Positions 1 through 5,677 of a stretch of DNA of 6,458 bases are shown here, in pieces. The stretch covers positions 1-6,458 of the forward strand of contig CALFXX010000163.1 of the NCBI GenBank assembly GCA_937952975.1. Reading direction: 5' to 3'. The DNA comes from an uncultured Alcaligenaceae bacterium (GTDB lineage Bacteria > Pseudomonadota > Gammaproteobacteria > Burkholderiales > Burkholderiaceae_B). Under the pieces are notes generated by a model. That model worked only from the letters and a program-made list of their open reading frames with translations. It had not been told where the DNA came from and did no database searches. The translations under genes were made by a program, and so were the position numbers. Numbering within the stretch: position 1 is the stretch's first letter; every line of letters begins with the position of its first letter.

Positions 1-49
1 ACGAGATAAACATCGGTGACTGGAGTTCAGACGTGTGCTCTTCCGATCT
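1..49 (+). other. Illumina P7/TruSeq-type adapter with index (assembly contamination)
   Basis: Positions 1-7 (ACGAGAT) match the end of the P7 flow-cell sequence. Positions 8-15 (AAACATCG, reverse complement CGATGTTT) sit where the 8-base index belongs. Positions 16-49 match the 34-base TruSeq read-2 adapter, beginning GTGACTGGAG and ending CTTCCGATCT. The whole block is in the exact order of a library index primer, so it is untrimmed synthetic sequence at a contig end. The GTG at 33 that opens a reading frame here lies inside the adapter and is not a biological start. Confidence 0.97.
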
Positions 50-50
50 T

Positions 51-326
51 GCTTGGATCGCGCGCTCAGCGCCAGACAATCTGAAAGCCACTTACTTTGC
101 AGTGATGGCTTCATTTACGAATCTCGCCTTATCGCTCAGTCAGCTCGGCACTAAATACTTAAATCAAATTTTTGAAATTTCACGGGCAACTAAAACAGCA
201 ACGGCCCAAAGTGCGGCAAACTACACCGAACTCGGGCCGCTGTTACTCACTACGATTTGCCTTGGATTTGCGATGCCATTTATCGCGATTGCTATTGTCA
301 AACTAACCCGATTTAAAAGTAACTAA
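51..326 (+). CDS. C-terminal fragment of a membrane transporter, probably MFS (BT1/folate-biopterin type)
   Basis: This is the last 91 residues of a membrane protein; its upstream part is missing because the native sequence ends at the adapter junction (about position 50). Two long hydrophobic stretches are visible: one around ATYFAVMASFTNLALSL, the other around LGPLLLTTICLGFAMPFIAI near the end. A polar loop rich in Thr, Ala and Ser lies between them, followed by a short basic tail (KLTRFKSN). The pattern of a small-residue-rich ATYFA..AS.TNL helix followed by a terminal helix resembles the last two helices of MFS proteins, particularly the BT1/folate-biopterin-type group. That assignment rests on remembered family patterns, and the substrate cannot be inferred. 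The gene converges on the flavoprotein operon and nothing ties it functionally to sulfur oxidation. It ends with TAA at 324-326. Confidence 0.55.
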   Translation, partial: AWIARSAPDNLKATYFAVMASFTNLALSLSQLGTKYLNQIFEISRATKTATAQSAANYTELGPLLLTTICLGFAMPFIAIAIVKLTRFKSN

Positions 327-355
327 AGCGTCAGCTTGACAACAAACTTGTCTGA

Positions 356-394
356 ATCGATCGGCGTCAGGTGTTGACCTAGCGCCGGGTCGAT
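356..394. terminator. Interrupted palindrome between convergent genes, possible bidirectional terminator
   Basis: Three nested complementary arms are visible: ATCGA (356-360) with TCGAT (390-394), CGGCG (362-366) with CGCCG (383-387), and AGGT (369-372) with ACCT (377-380), closing a GTTG loop. The mismatched positions between the arms are mostly T-G wobbles plus one extra G. This gives 14 Watson-Crick pairs in a 39-base element. It lies 30 bases past the stop of the plus-strand transporter and 6 bases past the stop of the minus-strand flavoprotein, which suits a shared terminator. There is no clear T-run on either side, so a classic intrinsic terminator is not proven. Confidence 0.5.
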
Positions 395-400
395 AGACAT

Positions 401-1675
401 TCAACCTAAGCTGTCAGCCCAAATATTGCGCGCCCAGCCCCACGCGTACACGCCTTCAAGATCGGTAGGCCCAGCAGAAATCCCACCAGAACCTGCCACT
501 GTTTTAAACGTCTTTTCAGTCGCATCGTACTGATGCACACTGGCCACGTGAACGACTTGGTTATCGTTCACAAAGCTGTAGCAGGTGTTTGTCAACACGG
601 GGGTGGGGTTCACCTCAAAGCCATTGAGCTGCGCAATAATCGCAGCAGCGGCGACTTTAGCGTGTTGGTTGGCCATATGACCAGATTTGGGCATCAAGGG
701 TGCAACCTGAATCGAATCACCCAACACGTGCACATCTTTTGCTGCTGTAGATTCAAAGGTTTTAAAGTCGACCTGTACCCAACGTTTATTCGCGTTGGCG
801 ATCCCACCTTGCACGGCTAAATCTCCCGCACGCATGGCGGGCAAAATATTTAAGACATCAGCTTTTAAGTCATCTTGCACATCGAACTTAAGCGTCTTAG
901 TCTTAGCATCAATTGCAGTCACATTGAACTGTGGACGATATTCGAGGATCCCTGCATATTGCTCGGCCCAGACTTTTTTAAACAAGCCTGGCTTTGAGGT
1001 GACATCAGGGTTTGCGTCCAGAATTATGACCTTTGACTTAGGCTTATTCTTTTTAAAATAATTGGCAACCTGGCAGGCACGTTCGTAGGGGCCGGGTGGG
1101 CAACGATAAGGCGCAAGCGGAATGCTAAGCGCATAGACACCGCCATCCTGCATCGATGCAAGTTGTTTATGCAAAGCAACAGTCTCATCACCCGCCTTCC
1201 AAGCCTGCAGTGTGACACCCGACTGATTCGCTTGCGCGAGGCCTTCAATACTATCAAACATCAAGCTGATGCCTGGTGACACCACGAGCTTGTCATAGGA
1301 CAGGGTTGGACCCGAAGCGAGCTGAACGGTTTTCTTTTCAGCGTTAAACGAAGCGACGCTATCTTTCACAACTTTCACGCCATGCTTTTTTTGTAGTGCA
1401 TCGTAAGAGACGCTGATATCCGCTAAGGTCTTTGAGCCACCAATCACCAAGTTCGACATCGGGCACGAAATGAATTGTGCATTGGGTTCGATCAAGGTGA
1501 CATTCGCAGTGTTGTTCGAGAGCAGTCTCAAGTATTTAGCCGCAGTCGCGCCACCGTACCCGCCACCCACCACAATGATTTGAGCCTTGTTCAGGTTGGC
1601 GCGCGCAAGCCCAGGCATGCCAAGCGCAGCACCGAACAACGCAGAACTTTGTCCTAAAAATAAACGACGATTCAT
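401..1675 (-). CDS. soxF: Flavocytochrome c sulfide dehydrogenase flavoprotein subunit (SoxF/FccB family)
   Basis: This is the periplasmic FAD subunit that oxidises sulfide to sulfur and passes electrons to a c-type cytochrome. The 424-residue protein starts with a twin-arginine-like signal (NRRLFLG, probable cleavage after ARA at residue 26), followed by the FAD-binding GGGYGG at 37-42. C71 in ISCPMSN matches the cysteine that binds FAD covalently in Allochromatium FccB (Cys42). C192 in RCPPGPYERAC and C365 in NTCYS match the redox-active pair (Cys161/Cys337). HVLGD at 316-320 is the second FAD contact, and the C-terminal region from about 355 fits the FCSD flavin-binding domain. C201 is an additional cysteine. 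The start is supported by AAGGGG at 1682-1687, six bases upstream. The gene lies 12 bp after the monohaem cytochrome gene, its likely electron acceptor, and is last in the minus-strand operon. The family is certain; SoxF versus FccB naming rests on sox context. Confidence 0.93.
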   Translation of the reverse strand: MNRRLFLGQSSALFGAALGMPGLARANLNKAQIIVVGGGYGGATAAKYLRLLSNNTANVTLIEPNAQFISCPMSNLVIGGSKTLADISVSYDALQKKHGVKVVKDSVASFNAEKKTVQLASGPTLSYDKLVVSPGISLMFDSIEGLAQANQSGVTLQAWKAGDETVALHKQLASMQDGGVYALSIPLAPYRCPPGPYERACQVANYFKKNKPKSKVIILDANPDVTSKPGLFKKVWAEQYAGILEYRPQFNVTAIDAKTKTLKFDVQDDLKADVLNILPAMRAGDLAVQGGIANANKRWVQVDFKTFESTAAKDVHVLGDSIQVAPLMPKSGHMANQHAKVAAAAIIAQLNGFEVNPTPVLTNTCYSFVNDNQVVHVASVHQYDATEKTFKTVAGSGGISAGPTDLEGVYAWGWARNIWADSLG

Positions 1676-1687
1676 GTGACGCCCCTT

Positions 1688-2038
1688 TTATTTTTTGCCA
1701 AGCACAGACGCAATCGTCTGCAACTGTTCTTCGGTATAGCCCTTGGCCAACTGGGGCATGATGGTACCCGTCACTGCACCACTTTTATAGTCGGTGAGCT
1801 TTTTCAACAGTTCGGCTGAGCTTAGGTGGTTGATTAAGGGCATGCCAGCCCCCACGACACCCTGACCATCCGTGCCGTGACAATTGGCGCAGGTTGCAGC
1901 AAGGCCTCGTTGATATAACTTCAGCGCCTCTTGATTTTGGGCTTGCGCAGCACTAACAGCTAACAGGCCAAAGGCAAGTACTGCGACCTGACGGACCAAC
2001 GGTTCACGCAAAAACAAAAGCTTGCTGATATGTTTCAT
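1688..2038 (-). CDS. Monohaem class I cytochrome c, probable partner of the flavoprotein (FccA-like)
   Basis: A small exported electron carrier of 116 residues. The N-terminus has positive charges followed by a hydrophobic stretch ending AAQA (residues 30-33), a typical Sec signal peptide. The mature protein has one haem-binding CANCH at 50-54, then GTDGQG and a probable axial Met94 in TIMPQLAKGY, the layout of c553/c4-like class I cytochromes and of monohaem FccA subunits. The frame is open upstream to 2110, but the start at 2038 is chosen because GGAGAG lies just upstream and the signal peptide begins there. The gene lies 29 bp after the hydrolase gene and 12 bp before the flavoprotein gene, so it is very likely co-transcribed. 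The inferred role is to take electrons from the flavoprotein. A free-standing c553-type carrier serving the Sox system is the alternative. Paracoccus SoxE is dihaem, so that name is not applied. Confidence 0.9.
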   Translation of the reverse strand: MKHISKLLFLREPLVRQVAVLAFGLLAVSAAQAQNQEALKLYQRGLAATCANCHGTDGQGVVGAGMPLINHLSSAELLKKLTDYKSGAVTGTIMPQLAKGYTEEQLQTIASVLGKK

Positions 2039-2042
2039 CGTT

Positions 2043-2048
2043 CTCTCC
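2043..2048 (-). promoter_or_regulatory. Ribosome binding site fixing the cytochrome c start
   Basis: On the minus strand this reads GGAGAG, four bases before the ATG at 2038-2036. It decides between this start and the longer open frame beginning at 2110, which would lie inside the preceding hydrolase gene and put 24 charged residues ahead of the signal peptide. Confidence 0.7.
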
Positions 2049-2067
2049 AAAATATCTCTCAAGTGCG

Positions 2068-2967
2068 TTATACACCCTTCTCTTTTAACCAGACCAGTGC
2101 TTTTTGCCAACCGTCCTTTGCAGGTCCCTCTTGATACGTCTGTCGGTAATCAGCGTGAAACGCATGGGGGGCTTCGGGGTAGATCACAAACGTTGAAGAC
2201 TTTGCCGCAGCCGTAGCATTTGAGCCAGCCAAAGCGAGTTTCATTTTTTCGACATCTGCGAGGGGGATGCCTGTATCTTGCCCGCCATAGAGGCCCAAGA
2301 CCGGCGCCCGCGTTTGCGCCGCGAGTTCAAGCGGGTGCTCTGGAAAATTATCACTTTTTTCACCGGCTAAGCGACCGTACCAGGCGACACCGCCGCGCAT
2401 GACGGATAACTTCTGACATGCTAACCACGTAATGCGCCCACCCCAGCAAAAGCCGGTTATCCCCACCCGACTGAGATCGCCGTTGTTGGCACCCGCCCAC
2501 TTTAAGGCCGCCTCAATATCGCCCAATACCTGCTGATCAGGGGTCTTGGCCACGATTTGAGACATGATCTCAGCGACCGTGCCCAGCTCAGTGGGCTCGC
2601 CTGCGCGAGTGAAAAACTCAGGAGCAATCGCAAGGTAGCCTACTTTGGCTAGGCGGCGCGTCACATCTGCGATGTACTCGTGCACACCAAAAATCTCACT
2701 CGCGACGATGATGATTGGCAGCTTTCCCGGTGCCTGCGCAGGCCGAGAGGTGTACGCCGCGATATTTGTACCGTTTGAATCAAATGTGACCTCTTCACTG
2801 TGAATGCCAGCAAAGTCAGTCTTGATTGCCTGGGATAGAACTGGCAGAGCGGCGCTGGCAAAGCCCGTACCCAAGCCGCCGAGTGTGGCTGCCTTCATAA
2901 AACTGCGGCGCGAAGTTGTGCGCGAAGCAAGCAATGCTGCTGCGTCATTGGCGAGATCTGAGTTCAT
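2068..2967 (-). CDS. Tat-exported dienelactone hydrolase family protein
   Basis: An alpha/beta hydrolase of 299 residues, first gene of the minus-strand operon. A clear twin-arginine motif SRRSFMK (19-25) is followed by a Gly/Ala-rich hydrophobic segment and a probable cleavage after LSQA near residue 47, so the protein should be folded in the cytoplasm and exported. The mature part of about 250 residues matches the usual dienelactone hydrolase domain length. The nucleophile elbow is GFCWGG with Cys174, the acid is Asp231 in GGQDTGIP, and the histidine is His268 in APHAFHADYR. Glu91 in ASEIFGVHEY matches the conserved Glu near the active site. The family cleaves cyclic lactones such as dienelactone in chloroaromatic breakdown, but no such genes are present here, and the export signal plus the sulfur-oxidation context suggest another substrate. 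Its true reaction is unknown. The start has GGAG about eight bases upstream. Confidence 0.9.
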   Translation of the reverse strand: MNSDLANDAAALLASRTTSRRSFMKAATLGGLGTGFASAALPVLSQAIKTDFAGIHSEEVTFDSNGTNIAAYTSRPAQAPGKLPIIIVASEIFGVHEYIADVTRRLAKVGYLAIAPEFFTRAGEPTELGTVAEIMSQIVAKTPDQQVLGDIEAALKWAGANNGDLSRVGITGFCWGGRITWLACQKLSVMRGGVAWYGRLAGEKSDNFPEHPLELAAQTRAPVLGLYGGQDTGIPLADVEKMKLALAGSNATAAAKSSTFVIYPEAPHAFHADYRQTYQEGPAKDGWQKALVWLKEKGV

Positions 2968-2995
2968 GCGTTGCTCCGGGCTGACTTAAACATTG

Positions 2996-3024
2996 AACAT
3001 AGGACGAGCCGACCGCCGCGACAA
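2996..3024 (-). promoter_or_regulatory. Candidate sigma70-type promoter for the hydrolase-cytochrome-flavoprotein operon
   Basis: Read on the minus strand, TTGTCG (3024-3019) and TATGTT (3001-2996) are separated by exactly 17 bases. Each matches four of six consensus positions. The -10 lies about 28 bases before the hydrolase ATG, leaving room for a short leader with its ribosome binding site. Pattern match only. Confidence 0.3.
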
Positions 3025-3067
3025 GGGTTTTTACCAGTAGCGCCAGACGGTCTTTGTAAATTACTTT

Positions 3068-3096
3068 TTGGTATTAACTTATAACTAAAATACATT
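3068..3096 (+). promoter_or_regulatory. Candidate sigma70-type promoter for soxCD
   Basis: TTGGTA (3068-3073) and TACATT (3091-3096) are 17 bases apart, each four of six to consensus, inside the most AT-rich part of the divergent intergenic region. A start of transcription would fall near 3103, so the C8T5 tract would be at the very beginning of the leader. Other -10-like hexamers occur in this AT-rich stretch, so the exact placement is uncertain. Confidence 0.35.
3071..3093. promoter_or_regulatory. AT-rich dyad, possible operator overlapping the soxC promoter
   Basis: GTATT (3071-3075) and AATAC (3089-3093) form an inverted repeat with a 13-base spacer. Inside it, TTATAA (3079-3084) is a perfect palindrome whose flanks extend the symmetry imperfectly over 3074-3089. 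The dyad overlaps the candidate -35/-10 spacer. Sox loci are often controlled by an ArsR-family repressor (SoxR), which binds AT-rich dyads, but no regulator gene is visible here. Assignment as an operator is inference. Confidence 0.25.
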
Positions 3097-3106
3097 ATTC
3101 TGCGCT

Positions 3107-3119
3107 CCCCCCCCTTTTT
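3107..3119 (+). repeat. Homopolymer tract C8 followed by T5
   Basis: Eight C residues (3107-3114) run directly into five T residues (3115-3119), between the candidate soxC promoter and its ribosome binding site. It is the most extreme homopolymer in the window. It may be a slippage-prone leader element, or the count may be inaccurate in the assembly. Confidence 0.8.
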
Positions 3120-3137
3120 ACCTCAAGTCCACGCATC

Positions 3138-3143
3138 AGGAAA
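3138..3143 (+). promoter_or_regulatory. Ribosome binding site for the GTG start of soxC
   Basis: AGGAAA ends seven bases before GTG at 3151. No other ATG or GTG in frame lies between here and the twin-arginine motif, and the only nearby alternative, a TTG at 3211, has no recognisable ribosome binding site. This supports the unusual GTG initiation. Confidence 0.65.
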
Positions 3144-3150
3144 CCAGACC

Positions 3151-4512
3151 GTGAGTCAGACACTTTCAAACGTTGCGATTGGTCGCCTGCGCAAAGCGCC
3201 AGAGCATTTTTTGGATCACGATTTATTAGCCTGTGTTAGCCAGAACGGCCTTAACACGCATCGCCGCAACTTCATCCGCCGAAGCTTTTTGGGGGCCCTG
3301 GCGACCGTGACCGGTGCAAGTGCCTTGGCGCAAGGCCCCATGGCCATCGGTGACCCCGCGATTCTTAACAAACAAATCTGGGCAACCACGCTAGGCAAAC
3401 CCGTCGCAACAAACCCTTATGGCGTGCCATCCAAGTACGAGGCCGGTTTAGTAAGACGAGAATCACCTGGTCTGACTCGGGTGTCGGCGGCATCGGTATC
3501 GTTTACCCCGCTGCAGGGTTTGTTTGGAATGATCACGCCAAGCGGTTTGCACTTCGAGCGCCATCATCAGGGGTGGTATGAAATTGATCCGGCACTGCAT
3601 CGCCTCATGATCAACGGCTTGGTCAAGCGCGAAATGATCTTCACCATGGAAGACCTCATGCGCTTACCGAGTGTCTCGCGCATTCACTTCATTGAATGTG
3701 GTGCGAACACCGGCCTTGAATGGGGAAACGTGGCCGTGCCAACCGTGCAATACACCCACGGCATGATCTCGTGCAGCGAGTTCACCGGAGTCCCTCTTTC
3801 AACACTGCTCGACCTGTGTGGTGTCGATTTGAAAAAAGGTCAATACATTCTTGCTGAAGGAGCAGACGGCTCGGGCATGACACGCACGATCTCAATCGAG
3901 GCAGCCATGGACGACGTGCTAGTCGTGTGGGGGATGAACGGCGAAATGTTGCGGCCTGAAAATGGCTACCCACTCAGACTACTCGTCCCAGGTGCGCAGG
4001 GGGTGAGTTCGGTCAAATGGCTGCGTCGTATTGAAGTGGGCGATCAACCCTATGCCAGCAAAGACGAAGCCGTGCACTACATTGACTTGATGCCAAGCGG
4101 CCTGCATCGCCAATACACCTCAATCCAAGAATGCAAATCTGTGATTACGACACCGTCGGGCGGACAACAGCTCTTAACCAAAGGTTTTTACAACGTGAGT
4201 GGTATCGCCTGGTCTGGACGGGGCACCATCAAGCGCGTGGATGTTTCGATGGATGGTGGCAAGAACTGGCGAGAAGCGCGCCTGGAAGGTCCAATCCTGA
4301 CTAAAGCAATCACGCGCTTTAACATCAACTGGGCTTGGGATGGCGCGCCCGCACTTTTGCAATCGCGCGCGATCGACTCGACGGGCTACGTGCAGCCGTC
4401 GATCAATATGTTGCGCGAAGTGCGGGGCACACGCTCGATTTATCACAACAATGCGATTCAATCGTGGAAAGTGGACACCAACGGTGAGGTCAGCAATGTA
4501 CAAGTTGGCTAA
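3151..4512 (+). CDS. soxC: SoxC, molybdenum subunit of sulfane dehydrogenase SoxCD
   Basis: SoxC is the molybdopterin subunit of the periplasmic sulfane dehydrogenase, which oxidises the sulfane sulfur held on SoxYZ and hands electrons to SoxD. The 453-residue protein belongs to the sulfite oxidase family. It has a twin-arginine region with two RR pairs (HRRNF at 37-41, IRRSFLG at 42-48) and probable cleavage after ALAQ near 61. The molybdenum-ligand Cys183 lies in HFIECGANTG. NGYPLRLLVPGAQG (271-284) and SVKWLRRIEV (287-296) are hallmark sulfite oxidase segments, and the Mo-cofactor dimerisation domain runs from about 330 to 445 (VDVSMDGGKNWREA at 363-376). It starts with GTG, supported by AGGAAA. 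About 36 residues precede the Tat motif, longer than usual. The stop overlaps soxD by 17 bases, implying coupled translation. The pairing with soxD separates it from plain sulfite dehydrogenases. Confidence 0.96.
   Translation: MSQTLSNVAIGRLRKAPEHFLDHDLLACVSQNGLNTHRRNFIRRSFLGALATVTGASALAQGPMAIGDPAILNKQIWATTLGKPVATNPYGVPSKYEAGLVRRESPGLTRVSAASVSFTPLQGLFGMITPSGLHFERHHQGWYEIDPALHRLMINGLVKREMIFTMEDLMRLPSVSRIHFIECGANTGLEWGNVAVPTVQYTHGMISCSEFTGVPLSTLLDLCGVDLKKGQYILAEGADGSGMTRTISIEAAMDDVLVVWGMNGEMLRPENGYPLRLLVPGAQGVSSVKWLRRIEVGDQPYASKDEAVHYIDLMPSGLHRQYTSIQECKSVITTPSGGQQLLTKGFYNVSGIAWSGRGTIKRVDVSMDGGKNWREARLEGPILTKAITRFNINWAWDGAPALLQSRAIDSTGYVQPSINMLREVRGTRSIYHNNAIQSWKVDTNGEVSNVQVG
4486..4490 (+). promoter_or_regulatory. 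Ribosome binding site for soxD inside the end of soxC
   Basis: GAGGT, five bases before the ATG at 4496, lies within the last codons of soxC. It fixes the soxD start against the open frame that extends back to 4340, whose extra 52 residues are Arg/Cys-rich and not signal-peptide-like. Confidence 0.65.
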
Positions 4513-5677
4513 AGCGTTTTTTGCAACTCACCCAAGGTTAGATCGCCATATCGGGAAGCGTGACGCACTCGCACTCATTAGTGCTGCAGCACTATTTTTT
4601 ACAGTCAGCGACAGCGTCGCGCAAAACGCAACGTCAAACCAGTTCGAAGGCCTTGGGCGCACAGCCACCGCAGCCGAGATCAAGGCTTGGGATATCGACG
4701 TGCGTCCAGACCTAAAAGGCTTACCCATCGGATCGGGCAAGGTGCAAGACGGCCAAACGCTTTGGGAAAACAAGTGTGCCAGTTGTCATGGCACGTTTGG
4801 TGAGTCGAACGAAGTCTTTACGCCCTTGATTGGCGGCACGACTGCTGAAGACGTCAAGCGTGGGCGCGTTGCCTCGCTCACAGACCCTAAACAACCTCAG
4901 CGCAGCACCTTGATGAAAGTTGCGACGATTTCGAGTTTGTATGACTATATTTATCGCGCAATGCCTTGGAACGCACCGCGTTCGCTCTCGGCCGATGACA
5001 CCTACGCCGTCTTGGCCTATATGCTTAATCTGGCAGAAATATTGCCCGATGACTTTGAGTTGAGCAATAAGAATATGGCCGAGGTGCAACAGTTGATGCC
5101 AAACCGCAATGGCATGACTCGCGAGCACGGCTTATGGCAGAATACCGACGCGCCTGACATTAAAGCAGTTGCCTGCACGAGCAATTGTGTTGAAGTAGTC
5201 AGAATCACTTCAAGCCTGCCAGACTACGCGCGCAATGCACATGAAAATCTCGCAGAGCAAAACCGTGGATATGGCCCATTTCGCGGCGTCGACACCACTC
5301 GGCCTCCGGTTGCTAAACTGCCAGGCTCAAACTTGGGTCAACTCACCGTTGCCGGCTCCTCGACAGCCACTACGGCCTCGCTAGCCTCAGCTTCAACACC
5401 AACAACTGGAGCAGCGGCGACGTTGATGCCACCCGCCGATCTATTTAAGAAGCAAAACTGCGTTGCCTGCCACGCTGCCAACAGTAAACTAGTCGGTCCC
5501 TCGCTAGCAGAGATCGCAACCAAGTACAAAACTCAGGCGAACAGCGACACAACGCTCACTGACAAGGTATTAAAAGGCGGTGCAGGCGCCTGGGGGGCGA
5601 TCCCCATGCCCGCTCAAAGCCAGCTTTCTGCAGCCGATGCACAGGCATTAGTCAAATGGATACTGACGACTCATTAG
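4496..5677 (+). CDS. soxD: SoxD, dihaem cytochrome c subunit of sulfane dehydrogenase
   Basis: SoxD is the dihaem cytochrome that accepts electrons from the SoxC molybdenum centre in the periplasm and passes them to the respiratory chain. The 393-residue protein begins with a signal peptide whose hydrophobic core is around 24-40 and whose likely cleavage follows SVA near 42. The N-terminal haem domain carries CASCH at 94-98 with a probable axial Met156 in RAMPWNAP. A middle region holds the Cys pair CTSNC (227-231). A low-complexity Ala/Ser/Thr linker (about 286-310) leads to a second, smaller cytochrome domain with CVACH at 322-326 and probable axial Met371 in AIPMPAQSQL. The length and two-haem architecture match SoxD. 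Its start overlaps soxC by 17 bases and it is separated from soxY by 143 bp. High confidence from both domain order and context. Confidence 0.95.
   Translation: MYKLAKAFFATHPRLDRHIGKRDALALISAAALFFTVSDSVAQNATSNQFEGLGRTATAAEIKAWDIDVRPDLKGLPIGSGKVQDGQTLWENKCASCHGTFGESNEVFTPLIGGTTAEDVKRGRVASLTDPKQPQRSTLMKVATISSLYDYIYRAMPWNAPRSLSADDTYAVLAYMLNLAEILPDDFELSNKNMAEVQQLMPNRNGMTREHGLWQNTDAPDIKAVACTSNCVEVVRITSSLPDYARNAHENLAEQNRGYGPFRGVDTTRPPVAKLPGSNLGQLTVAGSSTATTASLASASTPTTGAAATLMPPADLFKKQNCVACHAANSKLVGPSLAEIATKYKTQANSDTTLTDKVLKGGAGAWGAIPMPAQSQLSAADAQALVKWILTTH

Noticed and set aside
33..50. GTG start opening a 97-residue protein at the left edge
   Set aside because: The start and first codons lie in the sequencing adapter; only the part from about 51 is native and it is a C-terminal fragment.
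338..352. Small hairpin GACAA-CAAAC-TTGTC after the transporter stop as an intrinsic terminator
   Set aside because: Only five base pairs with two G-C pairs and no T-run; the larger palindrome just downstream is a better candidate.
1024..1257. Out-of-frame minus-strand reading frame inside the flavoprotein gene, and similar ones on both strands in the other genes
   Set aside because: They lie entirely within strongly recognisable genes, have no domain signal and show Arg-rich or Cys-rich composition typical of wrong-frame translation.
2039..2110. Earlier start for the cytochrome c gene at 2110
   Set aside because: It would overlap the hydrolase gene and add 24 charged residues before the signal peptide; GGAGAG upstream of 2038 supports the shorter form.
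4340..4495. Longer N-terminus for SoxD beginning inside soxC
   Set aside because: The added residues are Arg/Cys-rich out-of-frame translation of soxC and would bury the signal peptide.
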